Shown: in pieces, positions 33,366-42,975 of the stretch
How the letters are laid out: the number at the start of each line of letters is the position of its first letter
Numbering within the stretch: the first letter of the stretch is position 1
NCBI RefSeq assembly: GCF_000203935.1
Contig: NC_008577.1
Location: forward strand, 1-64,000
DNA length: 64,000 nt
Source: Shewanella sp. ANA-3
Lineage (GTDB): Bacteria; Pseudomonadota; Gammaproteobacteria; Enterobacterales; Shewanellaceae
Direction of reading: 5' to 3'
Position numbers and translations under genes: made by a program
The notes under the pieces: model-generated
Database searches by the model: none
What the model was told of the DNA's origin: nothing
What the model saw: the letters and a program-made list of their open reading frames with translations, nothing else

Positions 33366-33980
33366 GTGCTCGAAAGTTATCTGATACCGAGTGAAAGTGT
33401 GCAGATAGAAGAAGAGATAAAGCATAGCCGCTTTATCTCTTTTCTATTTCATTGCACGAGTTTAGAACAACTGAAGTTAGTACTTACTGACATAAAGCGA
33501 GATTATCCCGGCGCCAGTCATTACTGCTATGCCTTTATCGCAGGAGCGCCTAACGACAGCATTGCCATCGGTTCGAGTGACGATGGTGAGCCTGCGGGCA
33601 GCGCTGGTCGTCCAATGCTCGCAGTATTACAAGGCGCGAATCTCGGTGAAGTCGGTGCCGTGGTCGTGCGTTTCTATGGCGGTACTAAGTTAGGCGTGGG
33701 CGGTTTAGTGCGTGCCTATACCTCGGGATTACGCCAAGGTTTAGGGCAATTGCCGACGCGAGTAAAGCAATTACGTTATCCGGCAAAACAGCATTGTGAT
33801 TACACTCAATTAAGGGATGTTGAGCATCTACTGCAGCAGTTAGAAGCGGTGATCATCGATAAGCAATTTGCCGAAGCCGTTGATATCCATTTTGAAATAG
33901 GCAAACAGCAGCAGGGCATATTGAATGAATCGCTGGCAACTTTGAGTCAGGGCAGCCTGCGCGCAGAGTTTGAGCTGTGA
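33366..33980 (+). CDS. yigZ: IMPACT/YigZ family protein
   Basis: 204 residues from a GTG start following a GGGAGAGCGA ribosome site. The N-terminal UPF0029/IMPACT domain carries EEEIKHSRFISFLFHC, DDGEPAGSAGRPMLAVLQG and VVRFYGGTKLGVGGLVRAY; a smaller C-terminal alpha-beta domain follows from about residue 140. The cellular role is not established; eukaryotic IMPACT proteins modulate translation-linked stress kinases. It sits 15 bp after pepQ. Confidence 0.93.
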   Translation: MLESYLIPSESVQIEEEIKHSRFISFLFHCTSLEQLKLVLTDIKRDYPGASHYCYAFIAGAPNDSIAIGSSDDGEPAGSAGRPMLAVLQGANLGEVGAVVVRFYGGTKLGVGGLVRAYTSGLRQGLGQLPTRVKQLRYPAKQHCDYTQLRDVEHLLQQLEAVIIDKQFAEAVDIHFEIGKQQQGILNESLATLSQGSLRAEFEL

Positions 33981-34057
33981 TGCCCGCGTAAATTATGCCA
34001 AAATATGCAAAATGCTGAAAATACCTTTGCAGCCAATGGAATAATTGAACACGCGGA

Positions 34058-35515
34058 ATGCAATACAAAACCATAATAAGAATCATAGGTCTACTTATCG
34101 GCCTGTTCTCCATCACTATGCTGCCGCCAGCCTTAATCGCCATTTGGTATAACGATGGCGGTGGTACTGCGTTTATTCAGGCATTTTTTGTCAGCTTATT
34201 TATCGGTTTTTGGCTCTGGTATCCTAATCGTCGCTGCAAAGAGGAATTGCGAACCCGTGAGGGGTTTCTGATTGTGGTCCTGTTCTGGACCGTTCTTGGC
34301 TCCATCGGTGCTTTACCTTTTATCTTCTCAAGCCAGCCCGATCTCAGCTGGACCGACAGTTTTTTCGAATCATTTTCCGCACTGACCACCACGGGAGCCA
34401 CAGTTATTGTCGGACTGGACTCCTTGCCTAAGGCCATTCTGTTTTATCGACATATGCTGCAATGGCTCGGCGGTATGGGGATCATCGTTTTAGCCGTGGC
34501 GATTCTGCCTGTGCTGGGCGTTGGGGGCATGCAGCTGTATCGCGCCGAGATTCCTGGCCCTGTGAAGGACAGTAAGATGACGCCGAGGATTGCCGAAACG
34601 GCCAAGGCGTTATGGTACATCTATCTATTGCTAACCATTGCCTGTGCTGGCGCTTATTGGCTGGCGGGAATGAGCGTTTTCGATGCCGTGTGTCACTCGT
34701 TTTCGACCATCGCTATCGGGGGCTTTTCGACCCACGATGCCAGTATGGGATACTTCGACAGCTCAGTGATCAACCTGATTTGCGTGTTCTTTTTGATTGT
34801 CTCTGCGGTGAACTTTAGCGTGCACTTTGCGGCATTTTCGCGTCGCGGGATCAATTTTAGAGTCTATTTTCGAGATACCGAGTTCAAAATGCTGGTGGCG
34901 ATTCAGTTGGTGCTGACGGCGATTTGCTTCTTAACCCTTTATCACTCAGGGATTTATGACTCGCCAGAAGAAACCTTAGATCACGCCTTATTCCAAGCGG
35001 TTTCGGTGGCGACAACCGCCGGCTTTGGTACCGAAAGCTTCCATATGTGGCCGCTGTTCCTGCCGATTCTGTTGATCTTCTCAAGCTTTATCGGTGGTTG
35101 TGGTGGTTCAACTGCGGGCGGGATTAAGGTGATCCGGGTTATCCTGCTGCTGTTACAAGGTTCACGCGAACTTAAACGCCTTGTTCACCCTAAGGCGATG
35201 TTCTCGATTCGTATCGGCTCCAAGGCATTACCTGACCGGGTTGTCGATGCCGTGTGGGGATTTTTCTCCGCCTATGCCTTAGTCTTCGTGCTGTGTATGT
35301 TAGCGCTGATGGCTATGGGGCTAGATGATATTACCGCCTTTAGTGCCACGGCGGCCTGCTTAAATAACCTCGGTCCGGGTCTTGGGGAAGTAGCAAGTAA
35401 CTACGCCAGTATTGGTGATGGTGCTAAATGGGTGCTGGTGGTAGCCATGTTATTTGGCCGCCTCGAAGTCTTTACCTTGCTGATTTTGTTCACGCCAACT
35501 TTCTGGAGGGATTAA
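34058..35515 (+). CDS. trkH: Trk potassium uptake protein TrkH
   Basis: 485 residues, inner-membrane potassium channel-like subunit with four pore repeats. Filter-like segments are readable in order: TTTGATVI, AIGGFSTHDA, TTAGFGTES and LNNLGPGLG. It would be gated by cytosolic TrkA, encoded at 38658-40067. The placement between yigZ and hemG matches E. coli, so this is the positional TrkH orthologue; a second paralogue lies at 37204-38646. The hemG start codon follows its stop directly. Confidence 0.95.
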   Translation: MQYKTIIRIIGLLIGLFSITMLPPALIAIWYNDGGGTAFIQAFFVSLFIGFWLWYPNRRCKEELRTREGFLIVVLFWTVLGSIGALPFIFSSQPDLSWTDSFFESFSALTTTGATVIVGLDSLPKAILFYRHMLQWLGGMGIIVLAVAILPVLGVGGMQLYRAEIPGPVKDSKMTPRIAETAKALWYIYLLLTIACAGAYWLAGMSVFDAVCHSFSTIAIGGFSTHDASMGYFDSSVINLICVFFLIVSAVNFSVHFAAFSRRGINFRVYFRDTEFKMLVAIQLVLTAICFLTLYHSGIYDSPEETLDHALFQAVSVATTAGFGTESFHMWPLFLPILLIFSSFIGGCGGSTAGGIKVIRVILLLLQGSRELKRLVHPKAMFSIRIGSKALPDRVVDAVWGFFSAYALVFVLCMLALMAMGLDDITAFSATAACLNNLGPGLGEVASNYASIGDGAKWVLVVAMLFGRLEVFTLLILFTPTFWRD

Positions 35516-35516
35516 C

Positions 35517-36041
35517 ATGCAGACACTAATCATCTATTCGACAATTGATGGCCAAACACTGGAAATCTGCCGCAAAATCAAAACGCTTGCCGAACAAGCG
35601 GGTGAGCAGGTGTCTTTAGTGACCTTAGAACAAGCCGAAGCCTTAAGCCTTGCTGATTTCGATAAAGTATTGATTGGTGCGAGCATTCGTTATGGCAAAC
35701 ATAGGCCCGATCTCTACCAGTTTGTGAATCGCAATCATGCTGTGCTGGACAGTAAAATCAACGGCTTTTTTACTGTGAATGTGGTGGCGCGCAAGCCATT
35801 AAAGAACACGCCAGAAACCAATCCTTACATGCAAAAGTTCCTCAAGTTATCCCTGTGGCAACCACAGCAATTGGCGGTGTTTGCGGGCAAGATTGATTAC
35901 CCTAAATACGGCTTATTCGACCGTACTATGATCCGTTTTATCATGTGGATGACTAAGGGACCGACCGATCTGAAGGGCACCTTCGAGTTTACCGACTGGG
36001 GTAAAGTCGAAGCCTTTGGGGCACACTTTAGCAAGCTATAA
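35517..36041 (+). CDS. hemG: Menaquinone-dependent protoporphyrinogen IX dehydrogenase HemG
   Basis: 174 residues, long-chain flavodoxin fold. FMN-binding loop YSTIDGQTLEICRKI (residues 6-20); the HemG-specific central segment FFTVNVVARKP and the conserved KFLKLSLWQPQQL, AGKIDYPKYGLFDR and TKGPTD elements follow. It oxidises protoporphyrinogen IX, passing electrons to quinone, the penultimate step of haem synthesis. It starts 1 bp after the trkH stop and ends at a bidirectional terminator. Confidence 0.95.
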   Translation: MQTLIIYSTIDGQTLEICRKIKTLAEQAGEQVSLVTLEQAEALSLADFDKVLIGASIRYGKHRPDLYQFVNRNHAVLDSKINGFFTVNVVARKPLKNTPETNPYMQKFLKLSLWQPQQLAVFAGKIDYPKYGLFDRTMIRFIMWMTKGPTDLKGTFEFTDWGKVEAFGAHFSKL

Positions 36042-36046
36042 AAATG

Positions 36047-36076
36047 ATAAAGCCCTAGTCTCTGCTAGGGCTTTAT
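36047..36076. terminator. Terminator between hemG and the ArsR-family gene
   Basis: ATAAAGCCCTAG / CTAGGGCTTTAT hairpin between convergent genes, able to act in both directions. Confidence 0.88.
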
Positions 36077-36095
36077 TGTTACCGCCTGACACGAT

Positions 36096-36404
36096 TTATA
36101 CGGCGCAGTAACGGCTGTGGAGAATCGAAATCACTTGGGTGACTTGCTCATTCTTAAGCTTGTAATACACAATCTGCGAGCTCTTACGGGTATCGACTAA
36201 GTCTTCGGCTCGCAACACCGCCAAATGCTGTGATAGCGCCGACTGGCTCAATGGCACAGTTGCATTCAGCTCGGTCACGCTCAGCTCTTTATCCAGCAAT
36301 AGGCACAAAATCATTAAGCGATAAGGATTCGCTATGGCTTTGAGCCATTTAGCCGCACTTTCCGCATTAGTTACCATTGCATTTACATCAATATCATTTT
36401 GCAT
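36096..36404 (-). CDS. ArsR-family regulator, HlyU/BigR/SqrR-like
   Basis: 102 residues, a single winged helix-turn-helix. ANPYRLMILCLLLDKELSVTELNATVPLSQSALSQHLAVLR strongly recalls Vibrio HlyU. Two cysteines, Cys34 in the second helix and Cys100 near the C-terminus, occupy the places of the HlyU/BigR/SqrR cysteine pair that senses reactive sulfur or redox change; no metal-site CxC motif of ArsR/SmtB sensors is present. An ATTAGA-N4-TCTAAT dyad lies just upstream, a likely autoregulatory operator. Divergent from the second hemG. Which genes it controls is inferred only. Confidence 0.88.
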   Translation of the reverse strand: MQNDIDVNAMVTNAESAAKWLKAIANPYRLMILCLLLDKELSVTELNATVPLSQSALSQHLAVLRAEDLVDTRKSSQIVYYKLKNEQVTQVISILHSRYCAV

Positions 36405-36428
36405 AAGGTACTCACTTTATCGCTTTTG

Positions 36429-36444
36429 ATTAGATAATTCTAAT
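36429..36444. promoter_or_regulatory. Candidate operator of the HlyU-like regulator
   Basis: Inverted repeat ATTAGA-TAAT-TCTAAT, 25 bp ahead of the regulator's start codon and 160 bp from the divergent hemG paralogue. HlyU/BigR-type repressors bind AT-rich ATTAG-type dyads near their own promoters. Confidence 0.5.
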
Positions 36445-36602
36445 TGAACATATTTCTATACGCAATCATACTGCTCGGCAATTCAGATCTCAATTTTTGC
36501 ATTTCAGAATATGAGACAACGCTGATTTGTGATCCTATCAGGGGTTTATTTAACCAATGATTGCCACAATGGTGACATACTTTAACTGAACGGGAATACC
36601 CC

Positions 36603-37157
36603 ATGACACGCATTCTGGTGCTTTATTTTACCCGTGGTGGCCATACGGCCAAGATAGCGAATGCGATTGCGCAGCAACTCACGCTGCGTGGCGCCAAGGT
36701 GGACTTGGTGGATATCAATAGTGCGGCGGCAACCAAGATTAACTGGCCCGATTATCAACTGGTAGCGCTAGGGGCTTGTGTACTCTATGGTACCTACGAT
36801 AAGAGTGTATTTCAGTTTATAGAGCAACACGCTCCGGCCTTAAGTGCGTTGCCAAACAGTTTCTTCTGCGTCAACGTGGTGGCGCGTAACCCTGAGAAAC
36901 GCATCCCTGAGAACAATAAATACCTGCAAAAATTCATTGCGTTATCACCTTGGACTCCCACCGATTTGAAGATTATCGCCGGAAAGGTGGATTACCCCTC
37001 GTGGCCCTGGTACGACAGACTGATGATCCAATTGATTATGAAAATCACTAAAGGACCAACGGATCCTAAGGCGGTGATCGATTATACCGACTGGGAAGAT
37101 GTGAAGGTCTATGCCGACCATCTGCTAACCTTGGTCGAGGTTACTGAACCCGCCTAA
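36603..37157 (+). CDS. Second HemG-like protoporphyrinogen IX dehydrogenase
   Basis: 184 residues, a paralogue of the hemG product 1 kb away. FMN loop YFTRGGHTAKIANAI, then the HemG-type FFCVNVVARNPEKR, KFIALSPWTPTDLK, AGKVDYPSWPWYDR and TKGPTDPKAVIDYTDW, all keyed to the same positions as in the first copy. Sequence divergence between the two is considerable outside these blocks, so this is an old duplication or separate acquisition. It may work in haem synthesis under other conditions or as another quinone-linked flavoprotein. Divergent from the HlyU-like regulator, convergent with the second trkH. Confidence 0.9.
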   Translation: MTRILVLYFTRGGHTAKIANAIAQQLTLRGAKVDLVDINSAAATKINWPDYQLVALGACVLYGTYDKSVFQFIEQHAPALSALPNSFFCVNVVARNPEKRIPENNKYLQKFIALSPWTPTDLKIIAGKVDYPSWPWYDRLMIQLIMKITKGPTDPKAVIDYTDWEDVKVYADHLLTLVEVTEPA

Positions 37158-37158
37158 T

Positions 37159-37185
37159 AAAAATGCGCTCACTGAGCGCATTTTT
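37159..37185. terminator. Terminator between hemG paralogue and trkH paralogue
   Basis: AAAAATGCGCTC / GAGCGCATTTTT hairpin between convergent genes with T runs both ways. Confidence 0.92.
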
Positions 37186-37203
37186 AGTTTTTGATTTATA
37201 CGA

Positions 37204-38646
37204 TTAGTATTTCCAAAAGCTGGGATGGAACAGTACAGCTACGGTTAAAATCTCTAAGCGGCCGAGCAACATACCCAAAGAAAGCGCCCATTTAGCCAAA
37301 TCGGGCAGCGTCGAGAAATTACCCGCTGTGCCAATAATGGGGCCAAGCCCTGGGCCAACGTTGGTAACTGCGGTAATAGCGCCGGTAAAGCTGGTCATGG
37401 GGTCTAGCCCAGTCAGCACCAGAATCACCGAAAGTCCAACAATCACAAACATAAAGAGCAGCACAAAGGTGATCAGTGAACGCACAATATCTTCACTGAT
37501 CAAACGGTTGTTATAGCGCTCCCGGAAGATGCCATTGGGATGGCATTGCTGCTTTAACTGCTCGCGCATAATGGCGCCGGCAATTTGGAAGCGGAAGATT
37601 TTAATCCCGCCAGAGGTTGAGCCCGAGCAGCTGCCGACAAACATTAAGAATAAAAACGCGATATTCGCAAACGCGCCCCAGGCGCCGTAGTCAGTTAAAC
37701 CATAACCTGTGGTGGTGACCACGGAAACCACGTTAAAGCTGGAGAGGCGCAGTGCGTCGATAAGGGCGATATCCCGCGTTTGCCACAGCCAGAAGCCAAT
37801 AAAACAAGACACAAAAGTGAGGAAAAACAAGAAGCCTTTGACTTGAGCATCGTTCCAGACGGTAAAGTCTCGCTGCTGGATCATCTGCACAAACATCAGC
37901 AGGGGTAAGCCTCCCGCCGCCATAAACACAACGCCAACCCAATGGGCCGAATTCGAAAACGCCGCCATCGAGTTATCTGAGGTCGAATAGCCGCCCGTCG
38001 ACAGTGTGGTCATCGCATGGTTAATGGCTTGAAACCAAGTCATGCCTGCAAGATGGTAGGCAACACAGCACATCACGGTCAGCAAGATATAGATAAAAAA
38101 GAGATGCTTAGCCATGTTTTGGGTGCGTGGCACCGCCTTATCGCTCCAATCCGATGACTCGGTGCGGAACAGCCGCATACCGCCGACGTTTAAGAAGGGC
38201 AGAATCGCTACCGCCATCACGATAAAGCCGATACCGCCGAGCCATTGCAACAACGAGCGCCAGATTAAGATACTGTGGTCCATAGTATCTAAGCCCGAGA
38301 GCACGGTTGAACCTGTGGTGGTAATGCCGGACATGGTCTCGAAGAAGGCGTCTGTATAGCCAATGCCGTGGTACAAGGTAAAAGGCATGGCGGCAAACAG
38401 GCTCACGATCAGCCAAGTGAGGCTGGTGAGCAGAAACATATCGCGAATATTGAGGTTAATGGTTTTGCTCTGGCCGTTATGCAAACAGAGGCTGGCGCAA
38501 ATCCCAGTGACTAAAGCCGACAGCATGAAAGCGCCCACGGTTTCCTCACCGTTGAACACGGCAAGGAGCAGGGGCGCTAACATAAAGGCTGTTAACATCG
38601 ACAGAAACAGCCCCAAAATAAACAATAGCGGTCTAAAGTTCAGCAT
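37204..38646 (-). CDS. TrkH-family potassium uptake protein (second copy)
   Basis: 480 residues with the same multi-helix TrkH architecture. Filter-like segments: TTGSTVLSGLDT, STGGYSTSDNS, TTTGYGLTDYG and VTNVGPGLGPI, each retaining the glycine that lines the pore, but with Tyr for Phe in two repeats compared with the first TrkH. It starts 11 bp after trkA on the same strand, so this copy, not the hemG-linked one, is co-transcribed with trkA. Likely a potassium (or potassium/sodium) symporter-channel subunit; ion preference cannot be read from the sequence. Confidence 0.93.
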   Translation of the reverse strand: MLNFRPLLFILGLFLSMLTAFMLAPLLLAVFNGEETVGAFMLSALVTGICASLCLHNGQSKTINLNIRDMFLLTSLTWLIVSLFAAMPFTLYHGIGYTDAFFETMSGITTTGSTVLSGLDTMDHSILIWRSLLQWLGGIGFIVMAVAILPFLNVGGMRLFRTESSDWSDKAVPRTQNMAKHLFFIYILLTVMCCVAYHLAGMTWFQAINHAMTTLSTGGYSTSDNSMAAFSNSAHWVGVVFMAAGGLPLLMFVQMIQQRDFTVWNDAQVKGFLFFLTFVSCFIGFWLWQTRDIALIDALRLSSFNVVSVVTTTGYGLTDYGAWGAFANIAFLFLMFVGSCSGSTSGGIKIFRFQIAGAIMREQLKQQCHPNGIFRERYNNRLISEDIVRSLITFVLLFMFVIVGLSVILVLTGLDPMTSFTGAITAVTNVGPGLGPIIGTAGNFSTLPDLAKWALSLGMLLGRLEILTVAVLFHPSFWKY

Positions 38647-38657
38647 AAGATGATGAC

Positions 38658-40067
38658 TTAGAAGAAGAAGGCGCTAGGTTGGAACAGTTTCTCGACTTCG
38701 CCGACAAACTTTTTGTTCACGAGGAACAGAATCACGTGATCCCCTTGCTCTATCACTGTCTTGTCGTGGGCCATCAGCACTTCTTCGTTACGCACAATGG
38801 CGCCAATGGTGGTTCCCGGCGGCAGCTTGATATCGCCAATCGCCTTGCCAACGACCTTAGAGGTGCTGGAGTCGCCATGGGCAATGGCTTCAATCGCTTC
38901 GGCGGCGCCGCGGCGTAAGGAATACACGTTACAGATATCGCCTTGGCGGATGTGGGTCAGTAAGGCTGAAATCGTCGCCTGCTGGGGTGAAATCGCGATA
39001 TCGATATTCGCTTCCTGCACAATATCCACATAGGCCTCACGCTGGATCAGCACCATCACCTTTTTCGCCCCCATGCGTTTAGCGAGCAGGGCGGACATGA
39101 TGTTGGCTTCATCGTCGTTGGTGACGGCAATAAACACGTCAGTTTGGTCGATATGTTCTTCGAGCAGCAACTCTTGATCTGAGGCGTCACCACAAAATAC
39201 TGTAGTGTTTTCAAGCTGTTCAGAGAGCGTTTCGGCCCGTTCAAACTTATGTTCAATCAGCTTGACTGAGTGGGTGCGTTCGAGGCGTTTAGCCAGGCCT
39301 AAGCCGATGTTACCACCGCCAGCAATCATGATATTGCGGTAGGAGTTATCCAGCTTTTGCATTTCACTCATCACCGCGCGGATATGGCGACTGTCGGCCA
39401 CGAAAAACACTTCGTCATCGGCTTCGATAATCGTTGTGCCACGGGGCATGATAGGGCGACCTTGGCGGAAAATCGCCGCCACCCGGGTATCAATATTTGG
39501 CATATGCTCGCGAAGCGCAGCCAAGGCATTACCGACCAAAGGGCCGCCGTAATAGGCACGAACTGCAACCAAACTTAAACGGCCTTCGGCAAATTCGAGC
39601 ACTTGCAGTGCCCCTGGATATTCAACCAAACGTTGAATGTAAGCGGTCACTAACTGCTCAGGTGCGATAAGTTCATCGATCACAAAACCACCGCGAGGGC
39701 GCCCCTCACTATTTTTGGTTTCACTGTCGATAAATAATTTATCACGCATCGCCAGATAAGGTTCGGAGCGAATACGGGCGATTTTAGTCGGTGTACCAAA
39801 TAGGCTGTAGGCCATTTGGCAGGCGACCATGTTGCATTCATCGCTGTTGGTCACAGCAATCAGCATGTCGGCATCTTCGGCGCCAGCTTCTTTGAGTACA
39901 TCGGGGTGGGCACCGTGGCCCGCCACGACGCGAAGGTCATATTTATCCTGCAGGGCGCGTAATCTGGATTTGTCGCTATCGACTATGGTGATATCGTTAT
40001 TTTCACCCACCAAATTTTCGGCCAAGGTTCCCCCGACTTGACCCGCACCTAATATGATAATTTTCAT
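38658..40067 (-). CDS. trkA: Trk system potassium uptake regulator TrkA
   Basis: 469 residues in a duplicated RCK layout: RCK-N with nucleotide motif [15 protein letters not shown] (residues 4-18) plus RCK-C, then a second RCK-N with [15 protein letters not shown] (about 245-259) plus RCK-C. Binds NAD(H)/ATP and gates TrkH at the cytoplasmic face. Placed between rsmB and the second trkH; the trkA-rsmB-fmt-def neighbourhood also occurs in E. coli, where trkH is elsewhere. Confidence 0.97.
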   Translation of the reverse strand: MKIIILGAGQVGGTLAENLVGENNDITIVDSDKSRLRALQDKYDLRVVAGHGAHPDVLKEAGAEDADMLIAVTNSDECNMVACQMAYSLFGTPTKIARIRSEPYLAMRDKLFIDSETKNSEGRPRGGFVIDELIAPEQLVTAYIQRLVEYPGALQVLEFAEGRLSLVAVRAYYGGPLVGNALAALREHMPNIDTRVAAIFRQGRPIMPRGTTIIEADDEVFFVADSRHIRAVMSEMQKLDNSYRNIMIAGGGNIGLGLAKRLERTHSVKLIEHKFERAETLSEQLENTTVFCGDASDQELLLEEHIDQTDVFIAVTNDDEANIMSALLAKRMGAKKVMVLIQREAYVDIVQEANIDIAISPQQATISALLTHIRQGDICNVYSLRRGAAEAIEAIAHGDSSTSKVVGKAIGDIKLPPGTTIGAIVRNEEVLMAHDKTVIEQGDHVILFLVNKKFVGEVEKLFQPSAFFF

Positions 40068-40082
40068 GGCCTTGCTTACTTC

Positions 40083-41372
40083 CTAATGGGTCGCTTTCAA
40101 TAAACGGGCGTAATAAAACCCGTCCATGTTGTGTTGTCCCGGCGTGATTTGCCAACCTATATCTTGGCTTGAAGCCTGCTGGGCAAGAGTGTCTAGCTTA
40201 GCATCTGCGGTTCTGGCTAAAAATGCACTAATTTGGTCTCGATTTTCCTGCGGCAAAATAGAGCAAGTTGCATACAGGAGTGTGCCACCGGGCTTGAGCC
40301 ACTTCCAGCAGTGATCGAGAATTTGTCTTTGCAGCTCGGCCAGTTCTTCGATGTCATGGTTTTTGCGTAACCACTTGATATCGGGATGACGGCGGATAAC
40401 GCCCGTCGCAGAGCAAGGCGCGTCGAGTAAGATACGATCAAACTGTTCACCCTGCCACCATGAGTCGATGTTGGCTGCATCGCCATGAATAACTTCCGCT
40501 TTTAATGACAAACGGTCAAGGTTCTGTTGCACGCGTTCCAGTCGTTTAGCATCGAAATCGACGGCGACCAGTTGGATGCTCGGCTCAAGTTCGAGTAAAT
40601 GGCAGCTTTTGCCGCCCGGTGCCGCACAGGCATCGAGGACCAGTTCGTTGGCTTGCGGAGCCAGCAGGGTTGCGGCCCATTGGGCGGCGCCATCTTGCAC
40701 CGAGGCCGCACCTTCGTGGAAGCGCGGCAATGTTGCCACATCCTTGGGATGGGCAAGTAGAATGGCATCATCACTGAGGCCTGCACTTGCTTCTATCTCA
40801 AGTTCACTCAGGGCGGCAAGATATGCATCGCGGCTTTGGGAGAGGCGATTGTTACGTAGCCACATTGGTGGACGCTCATGGCTTTGCTGGATTATCTCTT
40901 GCCAATTATCGGGATAAGCGGCTTTTAAGCGCTTAATTAACCAGCCCGGCGTGTTGTAGCTTAAGGTCTCTGACTCAGTGCTTAGCGGCGTTAATTGGCG
41001 CTGAATATTACGCAGCACGCCATTGACCACCTTTACCATGCCCTCAAATTTTAACTGACGGCAGGCCTCGGCGGTTTCGGAGATGGCGGCGTGGCTTGGA
41101 ATGCGGGTGAAGTAAAGTTGATAACAGCCAACAATTAATAGCTGGTGGATGATCCTTTGCTTACCTTTCAGCGGCTTGGCTAAACACTCGGCCACGCGTT
41201 TTTCGATCTGCGGCAAGGTGCGCATCACGCCGTAGCAGAGCTCTGCGAGCAGGGCTTTATCTTTACCACTGGCAAGATGCTTTTGCTGTTCTGGCAGGGC
41301 AACTGAAAGTGATACGCCTTTCTCTAAGACTTCGAAGATGGCTTTGGCCGCCAGTGCACGCAAGTTCATCAT
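40083..41372 (-). CDS. rsmB: 16S rRNA (cytosine967-C5)-methyltransferase RsmB
   Basis: 429 residues. N-terminal NusB-like RNA-binding domain (about 1-135), then the Rossmann methyltransferase domain with the SAM motif VLDACAAPGGKSCHLLEL and the two catalytic Cys blocks DAPCSATGVIRRHPDIKW and YATCSILPQEN. It methylates C967 of 16S rRNA. Two ATGs are adjacent; the first (41372) has GAGG at the right distance. The stop of fmt overlaps this start (TAATG), indicating translational coupling. Confidence 0.97.
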   Translation of the reverse strand: MMNLRALAAKAIFEVLEKGVSLSVALPEQQKHLASGKDKALLAELCYGVMRTLPQIEKRVAECLAKPLKGKQRIIHQLLIVGCYQLYFTRIPSHAAISETAEACRQLKFEGMVKVVNGVLRNIQRQLTPLSTESETLSYNTPGWLIKRLKAAYPDNWQEIIQQSHERPPMWLRNNRLSQSRDAYLAALSELEIEASAGLSDDAILLAHPKDVATLPRFHEGAASVQDGAAQWAATLLAPQANELVLDACAAPGGKSCHLLELEPSIQLVAVDFDAKRLERVQQNLDRLSLKAEVIHGDAANIDSWWQGEQFDRILLDAPCSATGVIRRHPDIKWLRKNHDIEELAELQRQILDHCWKWLKPGGTLLYATCSILPQENRDQISAFLARTADAKLDTLAQQASSQDIGWQITPGQHNMDGFYYARLLKATH

Positions 41373-42328
41373 TATTGCGCCTCGTTATTAAGACGAGTGT
41401 TTGGGGTAAACCAATCGCCGCGGGCATTGAGTATGTCGGCCACGCTGAGTGGTTTTTTACCGGGTAATTGCATGCTGAGCAGAGTTAACACACCATCGCC
41501 GGTAGCGACTTCAATGCCTTTTTTACTGGCGCTGATAATAGTGCCGGGTGCGGCATTGCTGCTGGTGGTGCTGACTTGGGTCTGCCACACCTTAATGGTA
41601 TTGCCTTGGTGCTCAAAATAGCTCACAGGCCAAGGATTGAAGGCGCGAACTTCTTGCCAAAGTTGGGTCGCGGATTTGCGCCAATCGAGTCTCGCTTCTT
41701 CTTTACTGAGCTTTTCGGCGTAGTTCGCTAAGACTTCATCTTGTTTCTCGGCCGTTAGGGTGCCGTTGGCTAAACCTTCGAGTGCTTGCAGCAGCGCGTC
41801 TGGCCCTTGCAGAGCTAACTTCTCGTAAAGGGTGGCTGAAGTATCATCATCTTCAATCGGCAAGTAGGTTTTCAGTAGCATGTCGCCGGTATCTAGGCCG
41901 ACATCCATTTGCATGATAGTCACACCGGTTTCTTTATCGCCTGCCCACAACGCGCGTTGAATCGGCGCCGCACCGCGCCAGCGTGGCAGAATAGAACCGT
42001 GAACATTGATGCAGCCTAAACGCGGCGTGTCGAGCACTACTTTAGGTAGGATTAAGCCGTAGGCGACAACCACCATAATATCGGCATTGAGGGCGGCAAG
42101 TTCTTGCTGCGCGGGTTCTTTACGCAGTGAACCCGGCTGATAAACCGGAATGTCGTGGCTGACTGCGAGTTCTTTAACTGGGCTGGCGGTGAGTTTTTTA
42201 CCGCGCCCTGCGGGTCTGTCCGGCTGAGTGTAGACGGCAATCACATTGTGATGTGAGTTAATCAGCGCCTGTAAATGGCGAGCGGCAAAATCCGGTGTTC
42301 CGGCGAAGATGATATTGAGTGGTTTCAA
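41372..42328 (-). CDS. fmt: Methionyl-tRNA formyltransferase
   Basis: 318 residues. The formyl-transfer domain has the 10-formyl-THF signature [22 protein letters not shown] and the catalytic Asn/His/Asp environment around INVHGS and [11 protein letters not shown]; the C-terminal beta-barrel tRNA-binding domain starts near residue 210. Formylates initiator Met-tRNA. Couples to rsmB downstream and follows def by 15 bp, so it makes the substrate whose formyl group Def later removes. Confidence 0.98.
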   Translation of the reverse strand: MKPLNIIFAGTPDFAARHLQALINSHHNVIAVYTQPDRPAGRGKKLTASPVKELAVSHDIPVYQPGSLRKEPAQQELAALNADIMVVVAYGLILPKVVLDTPRLGCINVHGSILPRWRGAAPIQRALWAGDKETGVTIMQMDVGLDTGDMLLKTYLPIEDDDTSATLYEKLALQGPDALLQALEGLANGTLTAEKQDEVLANYAEKLSKEEARLDWRKSATQLWQEVRAFNPWPVSYFEHQGNTIKVWQTQVSTTSSNAAPGTIISASKKGIEVATGDGVLTLLSMQLPGKKPLSVADILNARGDWFTPNTRLNNEAQ

Positions 42329-42343
42329 ATCTGATCCTAATGC

Positions 42344-42850
42344 TTATTTGGCGTCCTGTCTGGCCGCTTTTTCAAGTTTCTGTTTGATCCGTTGGCGTTT
42401 CAATGGCGACAGATAATCGACAAATAATTTACCTTTCAGATGATCCATTTCATGCTGAATACAAATAGCAAAAAGCTCATCGGCTTCAACGGTGAATTCA
42501 TTACCGTGTCTATCCAGTGCCTTAACGGTAACAAACTCGGCGCGGTCGACCTTGGCATAGATACCTGGGACTGACAGACAACCTTCCTCGTTACAGAAAT
42601 CACCGCTACTGGCAATAATTTCGGGATTGATAAAGACTTTAGGACGATCGACCTCGTCTTGTAAATCCATCACGATCAGTTGTTTATGGTAGTCGACTTG
42701 GGTTGCTGCCAGACCAATCCCTTTTTCTTGGTACATGGTCTCGAACATATCATCGATTTGTGTTTGCAACTCAGCAGTAAACTCTGTGACCGGCGTCGCT
42801 TGAGTTCGCAATCTTTCATCGGGAAAGCGTAAAACTTTTAATAGTGCCAT
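42344..42850 (-). CDS. def: Peptide deformylase
   Basis: 168 residues from the ATG at 42850, giving the family N-terminus [15 protein letters not shown]; the open frame extends 11 codons upstream but lacks family similarity there. The three deformylase motifs are intact: [20 protein letters not shown] with the metal Cys, and [11 protein letters not shown] with the two metal His and catalytic Glu. Removes N-formyl from new proteins. First gene of leftward def-fmt-rsmB, divergent from the LysM gene. Confidence 0.98.
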   Translation of the reverse strand: MALLKVLRFPDERLRTQATPVTEFTAELQTQIDDMFETMYQEKGIGLAATQVDYHKQLIVMDLQDEVDRPKVFINPEIIASSGDFCNEEGCLSVPGIYAKVDRAEFVTVKALDRHGNEFTVEADELFAICIQHEMDHLKGKLFVDYLSPLKRQRIKQKLEKAARQDAK

Positions 42851-42975
42851 ACTTAAACTCTTAACAAGTCTGTCAAATCTCAATCAGTTGGTTATACTGA
42901 CTGAGGCTAATGGGCTAATTTTAATCTTTAGTGCCTATCAATAACAGTAAAAGCTCGATTTAAGAGCTAAACAAC

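Noticed and set aside
38726..38745. Other CACGTG-type hexamers as extra parS sites (for example near 38732, 50233 and 20591)
   Set aside because: Flanks do not match the TGTTNCAC / GTGNAACA arms.
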